This document shows, one piece after another, positions 44,807 through 54,544 of a stretch of DNA of 64,000 nt (the stretch's first letter is position 1; the number at the start of each line of letters is the position of its first letter). The translations under genes were made by a program, and so were the position numbers. This DNA is from Cylindrospermum sp. FACHB-282. Its GTDB lineage: Bacteria; Cyanobacteriota; Cyanobacteriia; Cyanobacteriales; Nostocaceae. Location of the stretch: assembly GCF_014697195.1 (NCBI RefSeq), contig NZ_JACJRJ010000010.1:62001-126000 (forward strand), read 5' to 3'. The notes beneath the pieces were generated by a model that saw nothing but the letters and a program-made list of their open reading frames with translations, did not search any database and was not told the DNA's origin.

Positions 44807-46135
44807 ATGGCGATCGTTAATTTTGAGAATAAAGCTCTAACAGTTAATCCGCTGAAGCAAAGCCAAGCCTTGGGAGCATCTTTAGCTTTTTTGGGATTGA
44901 AGGGGACAATACCTTTATTTCACGGTTCCCAAGGGTGTACTGCTTTTGCCAAAGTTGTGTTAGTGCGGCATTTCCGGGAAGCGATTCCCCTAGCTACCAC
45001 AGCGATGACAGAAGTAACCACCATTTTGGGTGGTGAAGAAAATGTCGAACAGGCAATTCTCACCTTAGTAGAAAAGGTGAAACCAGAAATTATTGGTTTG
45101 TGTACCACTGGGTTAACAGAAACCAGAGGAGATGATATTGAAGGTTTCTTAAAAGAAATTCGCTCACGTCATCCTGAACTAAATGATTTAGCGGTAATTT
45201 TCGCCCCAACCCCAGATTTTAAAGGTGCTTTGCAAGATGGCTTTGCTGTTGCTGTAGAAAGCATAGTCAAAGAAATTCCCCGACTAGGTGCAATTAAACC
45301 AGAGCAAGTAACGATTTTGGCGGGTTCTAGTTTTACACCGGGGGATGTGCAAGAAATTAGAGAGATTGTCACAGCTTTTGGACTAGAACCGATTTTTGTA
45401 CCTGACTTGGGTGCTTCCCTAGATGGACATCTAGAAGATGGTTATAGTGCGGTGACAGTTAGCGGTACGACGCTAAAACAATTGCGTTCCTTGGGTAGTT
45501 CTGCTTTCACCATTGCTTTGGGTGAGAGTATGCGGGGTGCAGCCAAGATACTGCAAGAGCAGTTTGGCACAGCTTACGAAGTATTTAATGATTTGACCGG
45601 ATTAGAGCCGGTGGACGAGTTCCTCCAAGCAATAGCAGTTCTCAGCGGTAACAGCGTTCCAGAGAAATACCGCCGTCAACGCCGTCAATTGCAAGATGCG
45701 ATGTTGGACACGCACTTTTACTTTGGTGCTAAACGGGTATCCTTAGCTTTAGAACCAGATTTGCTGTGGTCAACGGTAGCCTTTTTGCAATCGATGGGAA
45801 GTCAAATTCATGCAGCGGTGACAACTACACGCTCACCATTGCTAGAAAAACTCCCAGTCAAAAGCGTGACCATTGGCGACTTAGAAGACTTTGAAGAATT
45901 GGCGGTAGGGTCTGATTTGCTGATTGGTAACTCTAATGTTAAGGCGATCGCCAAACGGCTCTCTATTCCTCTCTATCGTCTGGGGCTGCCTATTTATGAC
46001 CGTTTAGGTAATGGTCAATTCACAAAGGTTGGCTATCGCGGCACGATGGAACTTTTGTTTGGCATCGGTAACCTATTTTTAGAGCAAGAAGAGTCATTAG
46101 TTATGAGTCACGCGTCATTAGTAAATAGCAAATGA
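44807..46135 (+). CDS. nifN: FeMo-cofactor scaffold subunit NifN
   Basis: 442 aa, homologous to NifK and partner of NifE. Family features: ENKALTVNPLKQSQALGA, FHGSQGCTAFAKV, CTTGLTETRGDD, and LIGNSNVKAIA late in the protein. The last dozen residues (SLVMSHASLVNSK) are encoded by TCATTAGT-like repeat DNA, so the natural end was probably shorter and the repeat has grown into the gene. Confidence 0.96.
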   Translation: MAIVNFENKALTVNPLKQSQALGASLAFLGLKGTIPLFHGSQGCTAFAKVVLVRHFREAIPLATTAMTEVTTILGGEENVEQAILTLVEKVKPEIIGLCTTGLTETRGDDIEGFLKEIRSRHPELNDLAVIFAPTPDFKGALQDGFAVAVESIVKEIPRLGAIKPEQVTILAGSSFTPGDVQEIREIVTAFGLEPIFVPDLGASLDGHLEDGYSAVTVSGTTLKQLRSLGSSAFTIALGESMRGAAKILQEQFGTAYEVFNDLTGLEPVDEFLQAIAVLSGNSVPEKYRRQRRQLQDAMLDTHFYFGAKRVSLALEPDLLWSTVAFLQSMGSQIHAAVTTTRSPLLEKLPVKSVTIGDLEDFEELAVGSDLLIGNSNVKAIAKRLSIPLYRLGLPIYDRLGNGQFTKVGYRGTMELLFGIGNLFLEQEESLVMSHASLVNSK

Positions 46136-46170
46136 CCACGGATAAATGACCACGGATAAATGACAAATGA
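46133..46170 (+). repeat. Direct repeat of ATGACCACGGATAA
   Basis: Two copies of ATGACCACGGATAA 15 bp apart in the nifN-nifX gap, followed by further ATGACAA words. Confidence 0.8.
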
Positions 46171-46193
46171 CAACAGAAAAAGGACGAATTAAG

Positions 46194-46607
46194 ATGAAAA
46201 TTGCCTTCACCACCAGTGACCGAGTTCATATTAATGCTCACTTCGGCTGGGCAAAAGAAATTGATGTTTATGAAATCTCAGATAAGGGATATCAATTTCT
46301 CGAAACCCTGAAATTTGAAGGCGACCTGAAAGAAGACGGGAATGAAGACAAAATCACCCCCAAACTTGAGGCATTAGTTGACTGCACAATTGTTTATGTT
46401 ACAGCAATTGGTGGCAGTGCAGCCGCTCGTTTAATCAAAAAGGGTGTGACCCCAGTCAAGGCCAAATCAGAAGAAGAAGAAATTGCTGAAGTACTAAATA
46501 AGTTAGTGCAAACTCTCAAAGGCAATCCTCCCCCTTGGCTGCGTAAAGCGTTACAGCCAAAAACCGCCACATTTCTCGATGAAGTTGAAGACGAAGCAAC
46601 CGTATGA
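46194..46607 (+). CDS. nifX: FeMo-cofactor carrier NifX
   Basis: 137 aa from the ATG at 46194 (MKIAFTTSDRVHINAHFGWA), with AAAGGA upstream; a longer frame from 46167 has no ribosome-binding site. It belongs to the NifX/NifB C-terminal domain family and is thought to carry NifB-co or other cofactor precursors to NifEN. It overlaps the next gene by 4 bp. Confidence 0.95.
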   Translation: MKIAFTTSDRVHINAHFGWAKEIDVYEISDKGYQFLETLKFEGDLKEDGNEDKITPKLEALVDCTIVYVTAIGGSAAARLIKKGVTPVKAKSEEEEIAEVLNKLVQTLKGNPPPWLRKALQPKTATFLDEVEDEATV

Positions 46608-47080
46608 CCTCAAATAATAGTGTACCCGGAACCACCACAATTGCCGAGTTAAACTCACCTTTTCTCAACACATTAGTCAAACAAATCCGTGGTCAAGATA
46701 GCTATGGATTTTATCGCACTTGGTCGAATGATTTGATTCTCAAACCCTTCATCATCACCAAACAAAAGAAACGGGAAATTTCTATTGAAGGTGAAGTTGA
46801 TCCGGCAACTCAAGCACGAATCATGGCATTTTTTCGCACTGTAGCTGCTTGTATTGAACAAGAAACAGGTTTGATTTCTCAAGTTGTAGTTGATTTGAGC
46901 CATGAAGGATTTGGCTGGGCGCTGGTCTTTTCTGGTCGTCTGTTACTAACTGTAAAAACCTTGCGTGATGCTCATCGCTATGGCTTTGAATCCCTGGAAA
47001 AATTAGCAGAAGAGGGAGAAGCATTTGTCCAAAAAGGACTTGATTTAGCGAAGCGCTTTCCTGAAGTAGGCAACCTGTAA
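46604..47080 (+). CDS. NifX-associated protein (DUF269)
   Basis: 158 aa, with TPFLNTLVKQIRGQDSYGFYRTWS-like start region, EGEVDPATQARIMAFFRTVA and SHEGFGWALVFSGRLL. DUF269 proteins always follow nifX and act in an undefined step of cofactor assembly. Start coupled to nifX (ATGA). Confidence 0.93.
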   Translation: MTSNNSVPGTTTIAELNSPFLNTLVKQIRGQDSYGFYRTWSNDLILKPFIITKQKKREISIEGEVDPATQARIMAFFRTVAACIEQETGLISQVVVDLSHEGFGWALVFSGRLLLTVKTLRDAHRYGFESLEKLAEEGEAFVQKGLDLAKRFPEVGNL

Positions 47081-47170
47081 CTAGTCATTGGTCATTGGTC
47101 AAACAGGTCATTAGTAAAAGACTTAAGGGTGACTAATGACTAATGATAAATAATCAAGGACAAATGACGA

Positions 47171-47371
47171 ATGACAATTGAGGAACTCAAAGGGCAGATT
47201 AGGAAGCTAAATAGCAAAGCAGGTCAAATGAAGATGGATCTGCATGATTTAGCAGAAGGGCTGCCAGCAGATTACAAAACCCTGATGAATGTTGCGGCTG
47301 AAACTTTTGAAATCTACGACAAGTTAGACAAGCTCAAGCAACAGCTAAAAGAATTGGAGAATGGTAAATGA
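47171..47371 (+). CDS. DUF683 small nif-associated protein
   Basis: 66 aa, two helices forming a hairpin or coiled coil (MTIEELKGQIRKLNSKAGQM, LDKLKQQLKELENGK). A conserved part of nif clusters next to DUF269. Its stop overlaps the nifW start by 4 bp. The 90-bp gap before it holds CATTGGT repeats. Confidence 0.92.
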   Translation: MTIEELKGQIRKLNSKAGQMKMDLHDLAEGLPADYKTLMNVAAETFEIYDKLDKLKQQLKELENGK

Positions 47372-47685
47372 GCAGAACTATTGATGAATTCAAGAAACTC
47401 GTAGATGCAGAAGAATTTTTTAACTTTTTTAACCTGCCATACGACCATGAGGTTGTCCATGTAAATCGTTTACATATTTTAAAAAAGTTTTCTCAATACA
47501 TCAAAGAGATTGATGATAATTCTACTGACTTGAGTCCAGAAGAAAAATTAAATCAATATTCTGCTGCTTTCCAAAAAGCATATCAGGTATTTCTTGTATC
47601 AACACCCCAAGAACAAAAGCTGTTCAAAGTGTTTAACGACAAGGCAAAAAATGTAGTCAAGCTGACAGAAATCACGTCTGATTAG
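47368..47685 (+). CDS. nifW: Nitrogenase-stabilising/protective protein NifW
   Basis: 105 aa, with LVDAEEFFNFFNLPYDHEVVHVNRLHILKKF and SAAFQKAYQVFL typical of NifW, which protects or assists the MoFe protein. Coupled to the DUF683 gene upstream and 10 bp from hesA. Confidence 0.93.
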   Translation: MSRTIDEFKKLVDAEEFFNFFNLPYDHEVVHVNRLHILKKFSQYIKEIDDNSTDLSPEEKLNQYSAAFQKAYQVFLVSTPQEQKLFKVFNDKAKNVVKLTEITSD

Positions 47686-47695
47686 GAGGTAAAAA

Positions 47696-48484
47696 GTGGT
47701 AAATCTGACGCCTACCGAATTAGATCGCTATCGTCGCCAAATGATGCTCCCTAATTTTGGTGAAGCAGCTCAGAAACGCCTGAAGTCAGCGACAGTTTTG
47801 GTTACAGGTGTGGGGGGATTAGGCGGTACGGCGGCGCTTTACCTAGCAGTAGCGGGTGTTGGGCGACTAATCCTAGTCCGGGGTGGTGACTTGCGGCGAG
47901 ATGACATGAATCGTCAAGTTTTGATGACGGACGATTGGGTAGGAAAGCCAAGGGTATTCAAAGCCAAAGAAACTCTGGATGCGATTAATCCTGATGTTCA
48001 GGTGGAAGCGGTTCATGATTACGTCACCCCGGAAAATGTAGATGGGTTGGTGCAATCCGCTGATATGGCTATTGACTGCGCCCACAATTTTACAGAGCGC
48101 AATTTGTTAAATGAGGCTTGTGTGCGCTGGCGTAAGCCAATGGTAGAAGCCGCAATGGACGGGATGGAAGCTTACCTGACAACGATTATTCCCGGTGTAA
48201 CTCCTTGTTTATCCTGTCTATTTCCAGAGAAGCCTGATTGGGATCGGCGCGGCTTTTCAGTTCTGGGGGCTGTTTCTGGGACACTAGCTTGTCTGGCGTC
48301 TTTGGAGGCGATAAAGCTGATTACCGGGTTTAGTCAGCCACTGTTGTCGCAACTGCTGACAATGGACTTAGTTCGGCTGGAATTTGCCAAGCGTCGTTCA
48401 TATCGCGATCGCGCTTGTCCAGTATGCGGTAATACTGCCCCCTGGAGATACTCACACCCCCCATCTATTGAGTGTGAAGTCTAA
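47696..48484 (+). CDS. hesA: HesA, ThiF/MoeB-like protein
   Basis: 262 aa; a GTG start with AGGAGG 7 bp upstream. It has the adenylation fold: GVGGLGGTAALYLAVAGVG (about residues 40-60) and R-rich loop, CLSCLFPEKP and a C-terminal CPVCG pair that binds zinc. HesA is part of heterocyst nif operons and may activate a sulphur carrier or molybdenum-related step. Confidence 0.94.
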   Translation: MVNLTPTELDRYRRQMMLPNFGEAAQKRLKSATVLVTGVGGLGGTAALYLAVAGVGRLILVRGGDLRRDDMNRQVLMTDDWVGKPRVFKAKETLDAINPDVQVEAVHDYVTPENVDGLVQSADMAIDCAHNFTERNLLNEACVRWRKPMVEAAMDGMEAYLTTIIPGVTPCLSCLFPEKPDWDRRGFSVLGAVSGTLACLASLEAIKLITGFSQPLLSQLLTMDLVRLEFAKRRSYRDRACPVCGNTAPWRYSHPPSIECEV

Positions 48485-48602
48485 AACGCCATTTCTCTTC
48501 ACATAGCGTACATGAAATGATTCGTGGGTTTAAAGCTACATCACCCCGAAACAACCCACACCATAAATCACAACAACTAATCGCTACCAATCAGGAGATT
48601 TA

Positions 48603-48974
48603 ATGACTATTACTTTAACTGAAAAAGCAGAATTTCGTCTGCGGGCATTTGTCCGGGGTTCCGCGCCCGAAACTAACGACGCAACTAAAGGTGTCCGCAT
48701 CTGGGCAAAAGATGGTGGTTGCAATGGTTATGAGTATGGAATCGATATTACTAGCAAACCACAACCAGATGATTTAGCAATTCAACAAGGCAGTGTTTTG
48801 CTTTACATTGATGCCAAAAGTATGCCGTTATTAGACGGAATGGTCATCGATTTTGTTGAGGGAGTAATGGAAAGTGGCTTTAAGTTCACTAACCCCAATG
48901 CAACTGATACCTGCGGTTGTGGAAAATCCTTTAAAACAGGCGACTGCACACCCCCCGGTGTACCTTGCAGCTAA
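48603..48974 (+). CDS. hesB: HesB, A-type Fe-S carrier
   Basis: 123 aa, IscA family, with the three conserved cysteines (GGCNGYEY and TCGCGKSF). It delivers Fe-S clusters, probably to nitrogenase-related proteins in heterocysts. TCAGGAGA precedes the ATG by about 8 bp. Confidence 0.94.
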   Translation: MTITLTEKAEFRLRAFVRGSAPETNDATKGVRIWAKDGGCNGYEYGIDITSKPQPDDLAIQQGSVLLYIDAKSMPLLDGMVIDFVEGVMESGFKFTNPNATDTCGCGKSFKTGDCTPPGVPCS

Positions 48975-49222
48975 TCCCATCTAGAGACTCCCCGTAGACG
49001 CACTCCGCCCAGTTTCTTGAAGAGTAGTAGTAAGTCATGGCGATATTGATTAATGAGCATAGTTCCTAGTAGCGCTACTCCACAAGAAGCCGCTACGCAT
49101 CTACAACCAAAATAGTGATACTACGCACTCATGAAATCAATATTGACAGGCTTTGAAGTTGGGGATATTTAACAACTTCAAGAAAGAAATCTAATCCTAT
49201 AACTTTTGAGGAGAATCGGAAA

Positions 49223-49522
49223 ATGGCAAGCTATCAAGTTAGATTAATCAACAAAAAAGACAACCTCGACACCACAATTGAAGTTGACGAAGAAACAACT
49301 ATCCTAGAAGCAGCAGAAGAAAACGGTATTGAGTTACCCTTCTCTTGTCACTCAGGTTCTTGCTCTAGCTGTGTTGGTAAAGTCACCGAAGGTGAAGTTG
49401 ATCAATCTGACCAAATCTTCTTAGATGATGAGCAAATGGAAAAAGGATACGCTCTACTTTGCGTTACTTATCCCCGTTCTAATTGCACAATCAAAACACA
49501 TCAAGAAGCTTATCTAGTATAA
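49223..49522 (+). CDS. fdxH: Heterocyst [2Fe-2S] ferredoxin
   Basis: 99 aa plant-type ferredoxin: [11 protein letters not shown] (about residues 46-56) and the fourth cysteine near LLCVTYPR (about 86). FdxH is the electron donor to NifH in heterocysts. GAGGAGAA ribosome-binding site 11 bp upstream. Confidence 0.95.
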   Translation: MASYQVRLINKKDNLDTTIEVDEETTILEAAEENGIELPFSCHSGSCSSCVGKVTEGEVDQSDQIFLDDEQMEKGYALLCVTYPRSNCTIKTHQEAYLV

Positions 49523-49627
49523 AGGATTGATTGGTTTACTTCTGTTGGTAAGCCTTGAAGTCATAGCTTAAAAAAAGGATGAAGGATATTTTGCATCCTT
49601 CATCCTTACCTTTAGAAACTACACTAA

Positions 49628-49876
49628 ATGTATACCCCCTTTAGTATTATCGGCTGCTCATTAGAATTGCTGAAACCAGGAGAGCGAGGAATCGTCATTT
49701 TCTCTAAGTCTCAAGATGAAACAATCCGGAGAAAATTGATATTAATGGGGATAAGTTCAGGCACTAACATCACTTTAGAACAAGCCTTTCCCGCTGGTAT
49801 TATTAAAAGAGACAACATATATTTGACAATAGATCGGGAAACTGCCCGTGCTATTTATGTCCGCATTATTAATTAA
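49628..49876 (+). CDS. FeoA-like protein after fdxH
   Basis: 82 aa SH3-like FeoA domain (LKPGERGIVIFSKSQDETIRRKLILMGISSGTNITLEQAFP). It always follows fdxH in this cluster type; a role in iron supply for nitrogenase is assumed, not shown. Confidence 0.85.
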   Translation: MYTPFSIIGCSLELLKPGERGIVIFSKSQDETIRRKLILMGISSGTNITLEQAFPAGIIKRDNIYLTIDRETARAIYVRIIN

Positions 49877-50507
49877 TATTTGCTAATCAATAGCCTAGAT
49901 TCAGAAAATTAAATGTAATCATTATTACTTATTCTATATTTTTTCTGTCTTGGAATCTTCATAAATGATTTATTATTCAAACTTTTGAAAGTGTTAATAT
50001 ATAACTAAGCTAAATTGTTGTCAGTCAACTTAGACTCCAGCAAAAAGCAATTACAGAATTATCTAATAAATTTTCACCTTAATTTTGGTTAAGCTTACTA
50101 ATAGCTATAAAGTGTTAAGTAGGTTGGTAGTGAGGGCTGAAGCCCTGACTACGAGCAAATTTCAATATTTTTTACTTTGCTTAACATAGTTTGATTTCTT
50201 TTCGCCTACTTACTTAACCAGGCAATCAATGCTACTTAGAAGATTAATTTAATAATTAAAAACTTCAGTAATTAGTAGATTTTTTACCTTGCCATGAGTC
50301 TCTACTCAAAATTTTGTTGACTGGATAGGGAATAGTTAGAGGCTGAGGTAAATATAGCATTATTAATTAAATTTGTTGGTGTTTTTTTGCATCTCTAAAT
50401 GGTTCGTAAGCTACCACAAATTTTTTACTATTCAAATATCATTTTTTAAGCATGGTGGGTAATATCCGCCATTACCTTTACCCATTCTTTGATGAGCAGA
50501 AATAGTT
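49877..50507. other. AT-rich intergenic region after the nif operon
   Basis: 631 bp without a supported gene. A GGGCTGAAGCCC hairpin lies at about 50131-50143 with GTAGTGAG/CTGACTAC flanks, a relative of the repeats in element 2. The end of the nif transcript and the promoter of the ankyrin gene should be here, but no clear box is seen. Confidence 0.45.
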
Positions 50508-50972
50508 ATGAGTCAACAAAGTAGACAAGACTTGAGTACAGTAACTAGCCAATGGCTAATAGCAAAAGGTTACAATGCTGAAGATTTAAATCAGCGTGGT
50601 GACAATGGCGATACAGCTTTGATGAAAGCTACCAGAGAAGGAGTTTACCCGGTTGTTAAAGAACTAATTGATGCAGGTGCGGATATCAACGCCAAAAATA
50701 ACGATAATAATAATGCTTTGTGGTTTGCTTGTTTTGGCAATCACTATGATTTAATTAATTTTCTCATTGCTGCCAAAATTAACATTGACAACCAGAATGA
50801 TAATGGGGCTACTGTTTTAATGTATGCAGCTTCAGCCGGAAAGACAGAAGTTGTCAAGTTGCTGCTAGAACATCATCCTAACATGAATTTGCGAAATTTA
50901 GACGATTATAAAGCTATTGATTTTGCTAGTAATATTGATGTTTTAAGGTTAATCAAGAATGCCACAAAGTAA
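50508..50972 (+). CDS. Ankyrin repeat protein
   Basis: 154 aa with four ankyrin repeats (NGDTALMKATREGVYPVVKE, NALWFACFGNHYDLINFLI, GATVLMYAASAGKTEVVKLL). A protein-protein adaptor. Its 3' end overlaps the start of the nitroreductase gene by 14 bp, so the two probably act together. Confidence 0.85.
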   Translation: MSQQSRQDLSTVTSQWLIAKGYNAEDLNQRGDNGDTALMKATREGVYPVVKELIDAGADINAKNNDNNNALWFACFGNHYDLINFLIAAKINIDNQNDNGATVLMYAASAGKTEVVKLLLEHHPNMNLRNLDDYKAIDFASNIDVLRLIKNATK

Positions 50973-52245
50973 TATTTCCAGGGAAAACTATCATGAAAAG
51001 ACTAAGCATTCTTACTTGTCTGTACAGATTGAGCCAAATTATGTAGATGCATCAACTCAACCATCGGCATTTAAAGTTTATCCCAAGTTTTATCGGAGAT
51101 TTCAATTAAATATCGATAATCCAAATCATGCTTTTATCTGGTTAACTAGTGCGATTACCTTTGAGAAGCTGTATAAAGATGTCCCCTATAAACTGCGGGT
51201 AAATCCATCAGCCGGCGCTTTGTATCCGACAGAGGTTTATGTCCAGATTCGTGGTGTGGAGGGAATAATCGATGGTATCTACCATCTAGAAGTTGAAAAT
51301 AATTGTCTAACTCTGATTTATGAATTAATTGATGATGGGTTAGAGAGTTATATTATACCGGGAAAGTGTATCAACGGATTCATTTTTTTAATTAGTTGTG
51401 TTTATTATAGGTCTAGCTGGAAATATCAAGACAGAAGCATGAGATATTGCTTTCTAGATAGCGGACATCATTTAGGTGCAATTGCTGCTTCAGCTTATCT
51501 TCACGAGAAAAACACCCAATTAATCTTTGATTTTGATAAACTCGGTCTAAATGCAGATTTAGGCTTTGAAAATAAAGAGTTTATTACTGGTTGTGTGATA
51601 TCAGGGGAAGCGCAAGAAAAGAAAGTCAGACGCTTAAGGCTAAAAGTTCCTTTTGTCTCTGGAACTGATTATTTTGAACCTAATCAATTTATTGAAGATG
51701 CTTATCAAGCAACATCGGTACAACCTAGTAGCCAGCAAACACTAGAGTATCCTCAATTTGATTTGTGTCAAGATAAGTTTGTTGAAGCCGTTTGGAATAG
51801 ACGTTCCATTAGACGGTTTCAAAAGTACTCTATTTCCGAGAAAGATTATTGCCAGATTTTTCAAGCCGTTCAGCAGCCGATACCGACAGAAAATTTTGAA
51901 GAAATAGAAATTTACTCGGTGGTGCATCGAGTAGAGGGGATGTCACCGGGATTATATAAAGGGACACATTTAATTAAAGCGGGTAATTTCAGCGAAAAGA
52001 CGGGTTACTTGTGCATTAACCAAGCTATTGCTAGAGATGGCGCGGTAACTTTATTTTTTGTGTCCGATTATATAAATTATCAAACTGCTATGCAATTAGC
52101 CGGATTTTTAGGACAAAGAGTGTATCTATTTAGTAATTACTGGGGAATCGAGTGTAGTGGCATTGGCGCTTACTATGATGATGAAACTCAAGAGTTTCTC
52201 GGAACCAATAAGGCTGTACTTTATGCAATGACAATTGGAATATAA
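50959..52245 (+). CDS. SagB/ThcOx-type nitroreductase
   Basis: 428 aa with two nitroreductase-like halves: VNPSAGALYPTEVYVQI (about residue 80) and RRSIRRFQKYSISEKDY (about residue 280), both typical of FMN-dependent SagB/ThcOx dehydrogenases. These oxidise substrates such as thiazolines or related compounds; here the substrate is unknown. It follows the nif operon in several Nostoc-type genomes. Confidence 0.8.
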   Translation: MPQSNISRENYHEKTKHSYLSVQIEPNYVDASTQPSAFKVYPKFYRRFQLNIDNPNHAFIWLTSAITFEKLYKDVPYKLRVNPSAGALYPTEVYVQIRGVEGIIDGIYHLEVENNCLTLIYELIDDGLESYIIPGKCINGFIFLISCVYYRSSWKYQDRSMRYCFLDSGHHLGAIAASAYLHEKNTQLIFDFDKLGLNADLGFENKEFITGCVISGEAQEKKVRRLRLKVPFVSGTDYFEPNQFIEDAYQATSVQPSSQQTLEYPQFDLCQDKFVEAVWNRRSIRRFQKYSISEKDYCQIFQAVQQPIPTENFEEIEIYSVVHRVEGMSPGLYKGTHLIKAGNFSEKTGYLCINQAIARDGAVTLFFVSDYINYQTAMQLAGFLGQRVYLFSNYWGIECSGIGAYYDDETQEFLGTNKAVLYAMTIGI

Positions 52246-52263
52246 CTAGGAACCTGAAGCGAG

Positions 52264-52638
52264 ATGGCTAGAAAAAAATATTACTCAAATGGTGATGACT
52301 TCCATCCTATGCAACCGTCATCAGCAGATATTATACTGCGGCAGCAACTGGAGTATTCTATTAGTAAGTACTTTTATGAAGGATGCGATCGCACCATTCA
52401 AAATCTATTATCTAATTGTCGATGGTATGTCACAACCCGTGCGGGTGTGCTGACATTGGTAATTGAGTGTCCTGATCAAGTTACTAACTGGCGGATTTTG
52501 CAAAAAATTGTGCCTATGGGAACTATACTCAACGGCATTATTGATAGTGCTAAAATCCGCGTCTGTCCCCCAGAGGGTGAAGGATTACCCTTTGAAATGC
52601 GGGTAGATGAATTATCAGTTTACCGCGATTGGGCATAA
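52264..52638 (+). CDS. Conserved hypothetical protein after the nitroreductase
   Basis: 124 aa, with WYVTTRAGVLTLVIECPDQVTNWRIL and a C-terminal RVDELSVYRDWA. It starts 18 bp after the nitroreductase with AGGAAC upstream, so likely part of the same operon. Unknown function. A run of GGATTTT repeats (52645-52670) follows. Confidence 0.65.
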   Translation: MARKKYYSNGDDFHPMQPSSADIILRQQLEYSISKYFYEGCDRTIQNLLSNCRWYVTTRAGVLTLVIECPDQVTNWRILQKIVPMGTILNGIIDSAKIRVCPPEGEGLPFEMRVDELSVYRDWA

Positions 52639-52652
52639 GGCGATTTTGGATT

Positions 52653-53129
52653 TTAGATTTTGGATTTTGGATTGCTAATAAGTTCGGTTAATTCTGCAAA
52701 AACTAGATTGGCAGAATGTTGCACAGCAGGAGTTAACTCCAATCCAAAACCAAGATTTGCGGCTTCAATGAGGTAAACTGTCACCTCTTGAGGAAAATCA
52801 TCCTGAAAGATTTTCCTACCAGCGGCTAGGGCATTATCCCAGCGGAAATCATGCAGGTTATAACTAGGTTCTGGCAGTGCTTCTAGTTCTTTACCTGGGA
52901 CTTTAAATATAGCACCTGGTTCGGAACCTGTGGCACTAGCATCAATAATAATTAATGTTTGGCTGCCTCTGGCTTGAAACATCACTTCCATTCCAGCAGT
53001 GCCGCAGTCATAAACGCGCACGTTGGGGTGAGGATTTTGGGCGATAAATTGCTGTAGGCGTTGGGCAATTATCACGCCTACGGCATCATCATTACGGTTG
53101 AGATTACCACAGCCGATAATAGTTAGCAT
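52653..53129 (-). CDS. hupW: Hydrogenase maturation protease for HupL
   Basis: 158 aa, HycI family: GCGNLNRNDDAVGV (nickel-binding acidic residue) and DCGTAGMEVMFQ, IIIDAS. It cleaves the C-terminal tail of the uptake hydrogenase large subunit. Located about 4 kb from hupSL. A degenerate copy of its 5' end is found at about 54545-54620. Confidence 0.9.
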   Translation of the reverse strand: MLTIIGCGNLNRNDDAVGVIIAQRLQQFIAQNPHPNVRVYDCGTAGMEVMFQARGSQTLIIIDASATGSEPGAIFKVPGKELEALPEPSYNLHDFRWDNALAAGRKIFQDDFPQEVTVYLIEAANLGFGLELTPAVQHSANLVFAELTELISNPKSKI

Positions 53130-53291
53130 GGGATTTTTGTAAAGTTAAACTCTTAATATTTACGGAAGTTTTGTATGGCAGCATTCTGATTAACTTTATA
53201 GTTACTGTAGCAGTCCTAAATCCTTGACGAAATCTCTCTTTATTTTCTCTGCGTCTGGAGTGTTATTCCTATAAAATACTCTTCACAAATC

Positions 53292-53660
53292 ATGCTAGTA
53301 GTTCGTGATACAGAGGCTAAAGGTAGAGGTGTATTTGCCCATAAGGATTTTGCTAAAGGAGAAGTTATTGAAAAAGCCTGTGTGATTGTTATCCCGAAAG
53401 AGCAAGTTAAGTTAATTACTCATACGGTTTTATTTAATTATTATTTTAATTGGCATGGAGAAAGTGGCGCTATAGCTTTAGGTTTGGCGTCACTTTTTAA
53501 TCATTCTTATCATCCTAATGCGGTTTATGTGAAAAATTTTGCTAAAAGGTTGATTGAGGTGATTGCTTATCAGGATATAGCTGAAGGTGAGGAAGTTACT
53601 GTTAATTATAATGGCGTTGTGGATGATGTTACGCCTGTCTGGTTTGATGCGGTGGAATGA
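53292..53660 (+). CDS. SET domain protein
   Basis: 122 aa, a minimal SET domain: GRGVFAHKDFAKGEVIE, LGLASLFNHSYHPNAVY and YQDIAEGEEVTVNYN, with the SAM-binding NHS motif and the pseudoknot tyrosine. Probably a lysine methyltransferase of unknown target. Confidence 0.85.
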   Translation: MLVVRDTEAKGRGVFAHKDFAKGEVIEKACVIVIPKEQVKLITHTVLFNYYFNWHGESGAIALGLASLFNHSYHPNAVYVKNFAKRLIEVIAYQDIAEGEEVTVNYNGVVDDVTPVWFDAVE

Positions 53661-53713
53661 GTCTCACGCTTTCGTCGCAAAGACGCAAAGGAAGAGGAAG
53701 GAAGTAAAGTTAA

Positions 53714-54055
53714 TTAAGCAGTGGCAAATTCAGTTAAAGGGCGTTCACTTGGAGGATGGAAAGCCAGCACAATATCACTTTGCGGAACTCCGGCTGCTAA
53801 TAATTCGGTGGCTATGCCTTCTTCTGTCCAATCTTCTTCTATCCAAATTTTTTGGTTTTTAAGGCGAATGTGTACGGTAATGCCTTTAATTCGGTGTTTT
53901 TGTTGCCAGCCAAGCTGAAACCATAGATATTGATCGCGTTCATCATCCAGTGCTAAAAGGCTTTCTACTTCGTCATCAGGTGACGTATTACACAGGCGAT
54001 CATATTCTAGAAGAATATTTTTAATGATGTTTCTGTAGTGACTTAATTTATCCAT
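53714..54055 (-). CDS. xisI: XisI family protein
   Basis: 113 aa, with LSHYRNIIKNILLEYDRL, DDERDQYLWFQLGWQQKHRI and DIVLAFHPPSERPLTEFATA, the standard XisI pattern. XisI is one of the factors that control fdxN-element excision in Anabaena, but xisH/xisI pairs are widespread and amplified, and no fdxN element is present here. Overlaps xisH by 13 bp. Confidence 0.9.
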   Translation of the reverse strand: MDKLSHYRNIIKNILLEYDRLCNTSPDDEVESLLALDDERDQYLWFQLGWQQKHRIKGITVHIRLKNQKIWIEEDWTEEGIATELLAAGVPQSDIVLAFHPPSERPLTEFATA

Positions 54056-54459
54056 TGAAGTATTACCTCAGTTTCTACATCTACAACTATTAACAAGAGT
54101 TGATTTTGTTCAACTACTATTTTAATTGCTTTTAGCTGGAAAAAATTTTCATAAGTAGTTTGCTTGATTGCTAAATAAAGTTGATATTGCGGTTCGGTAA
54201 TTTTAATCAGGTTACGATAAAGAATATATTGACCTAAAGCATTTTCAAAGTCATTTATTGGTGATTTTCCCAGAAAGCTTTTAATCTCAACAATAATTTT
54301 ACTGCCGTTGCGTTCAGCTGCAAGTGTTTTCTCAGCAGCAAGATCGGCAAATAGCTTAGTCTCTTCATACTTGATGATGTAAGGATCATCTGTAATTGTC
54401 CAACCGTCCTTAATGATGGCCGTTTTTACAGCATTATGGTAGAAATCCCTAGCGGGCAT
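54043..54459 (-). CDS. xisH: XisH family protein
   Basis: 138 aa. Starts MPARDFYHNAVKTAIIKDGW; AAERNGSKIIVEIKSFLGKSP shows a restriction-endonuclease-like EIKSF motif. Partner of XisI. A full element-control triad would need XisF, not seen in the window. Confidence 0.9.
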   Translation of the reverse strand: MPARDFYHNAVKTAIIKDGWTITDDPYIIKYEETKLFADLAAEKTLAAERNGSKIIVEIKSFLGKSPINDFENALGQYILYRNLIKITEPQYQLYLAIKQTTYENFFQLKAIKIVVEQNQLLLIVVDVETEVILQWIN

Positions 54460-54544
54460 AGAGTCACAGAATTATAGTAAGTATATTGTAGCAATGCCAC
54501 AGTCAGATATTCACGCTTCTAGATGGGGATTTTGAGTGAGTCAT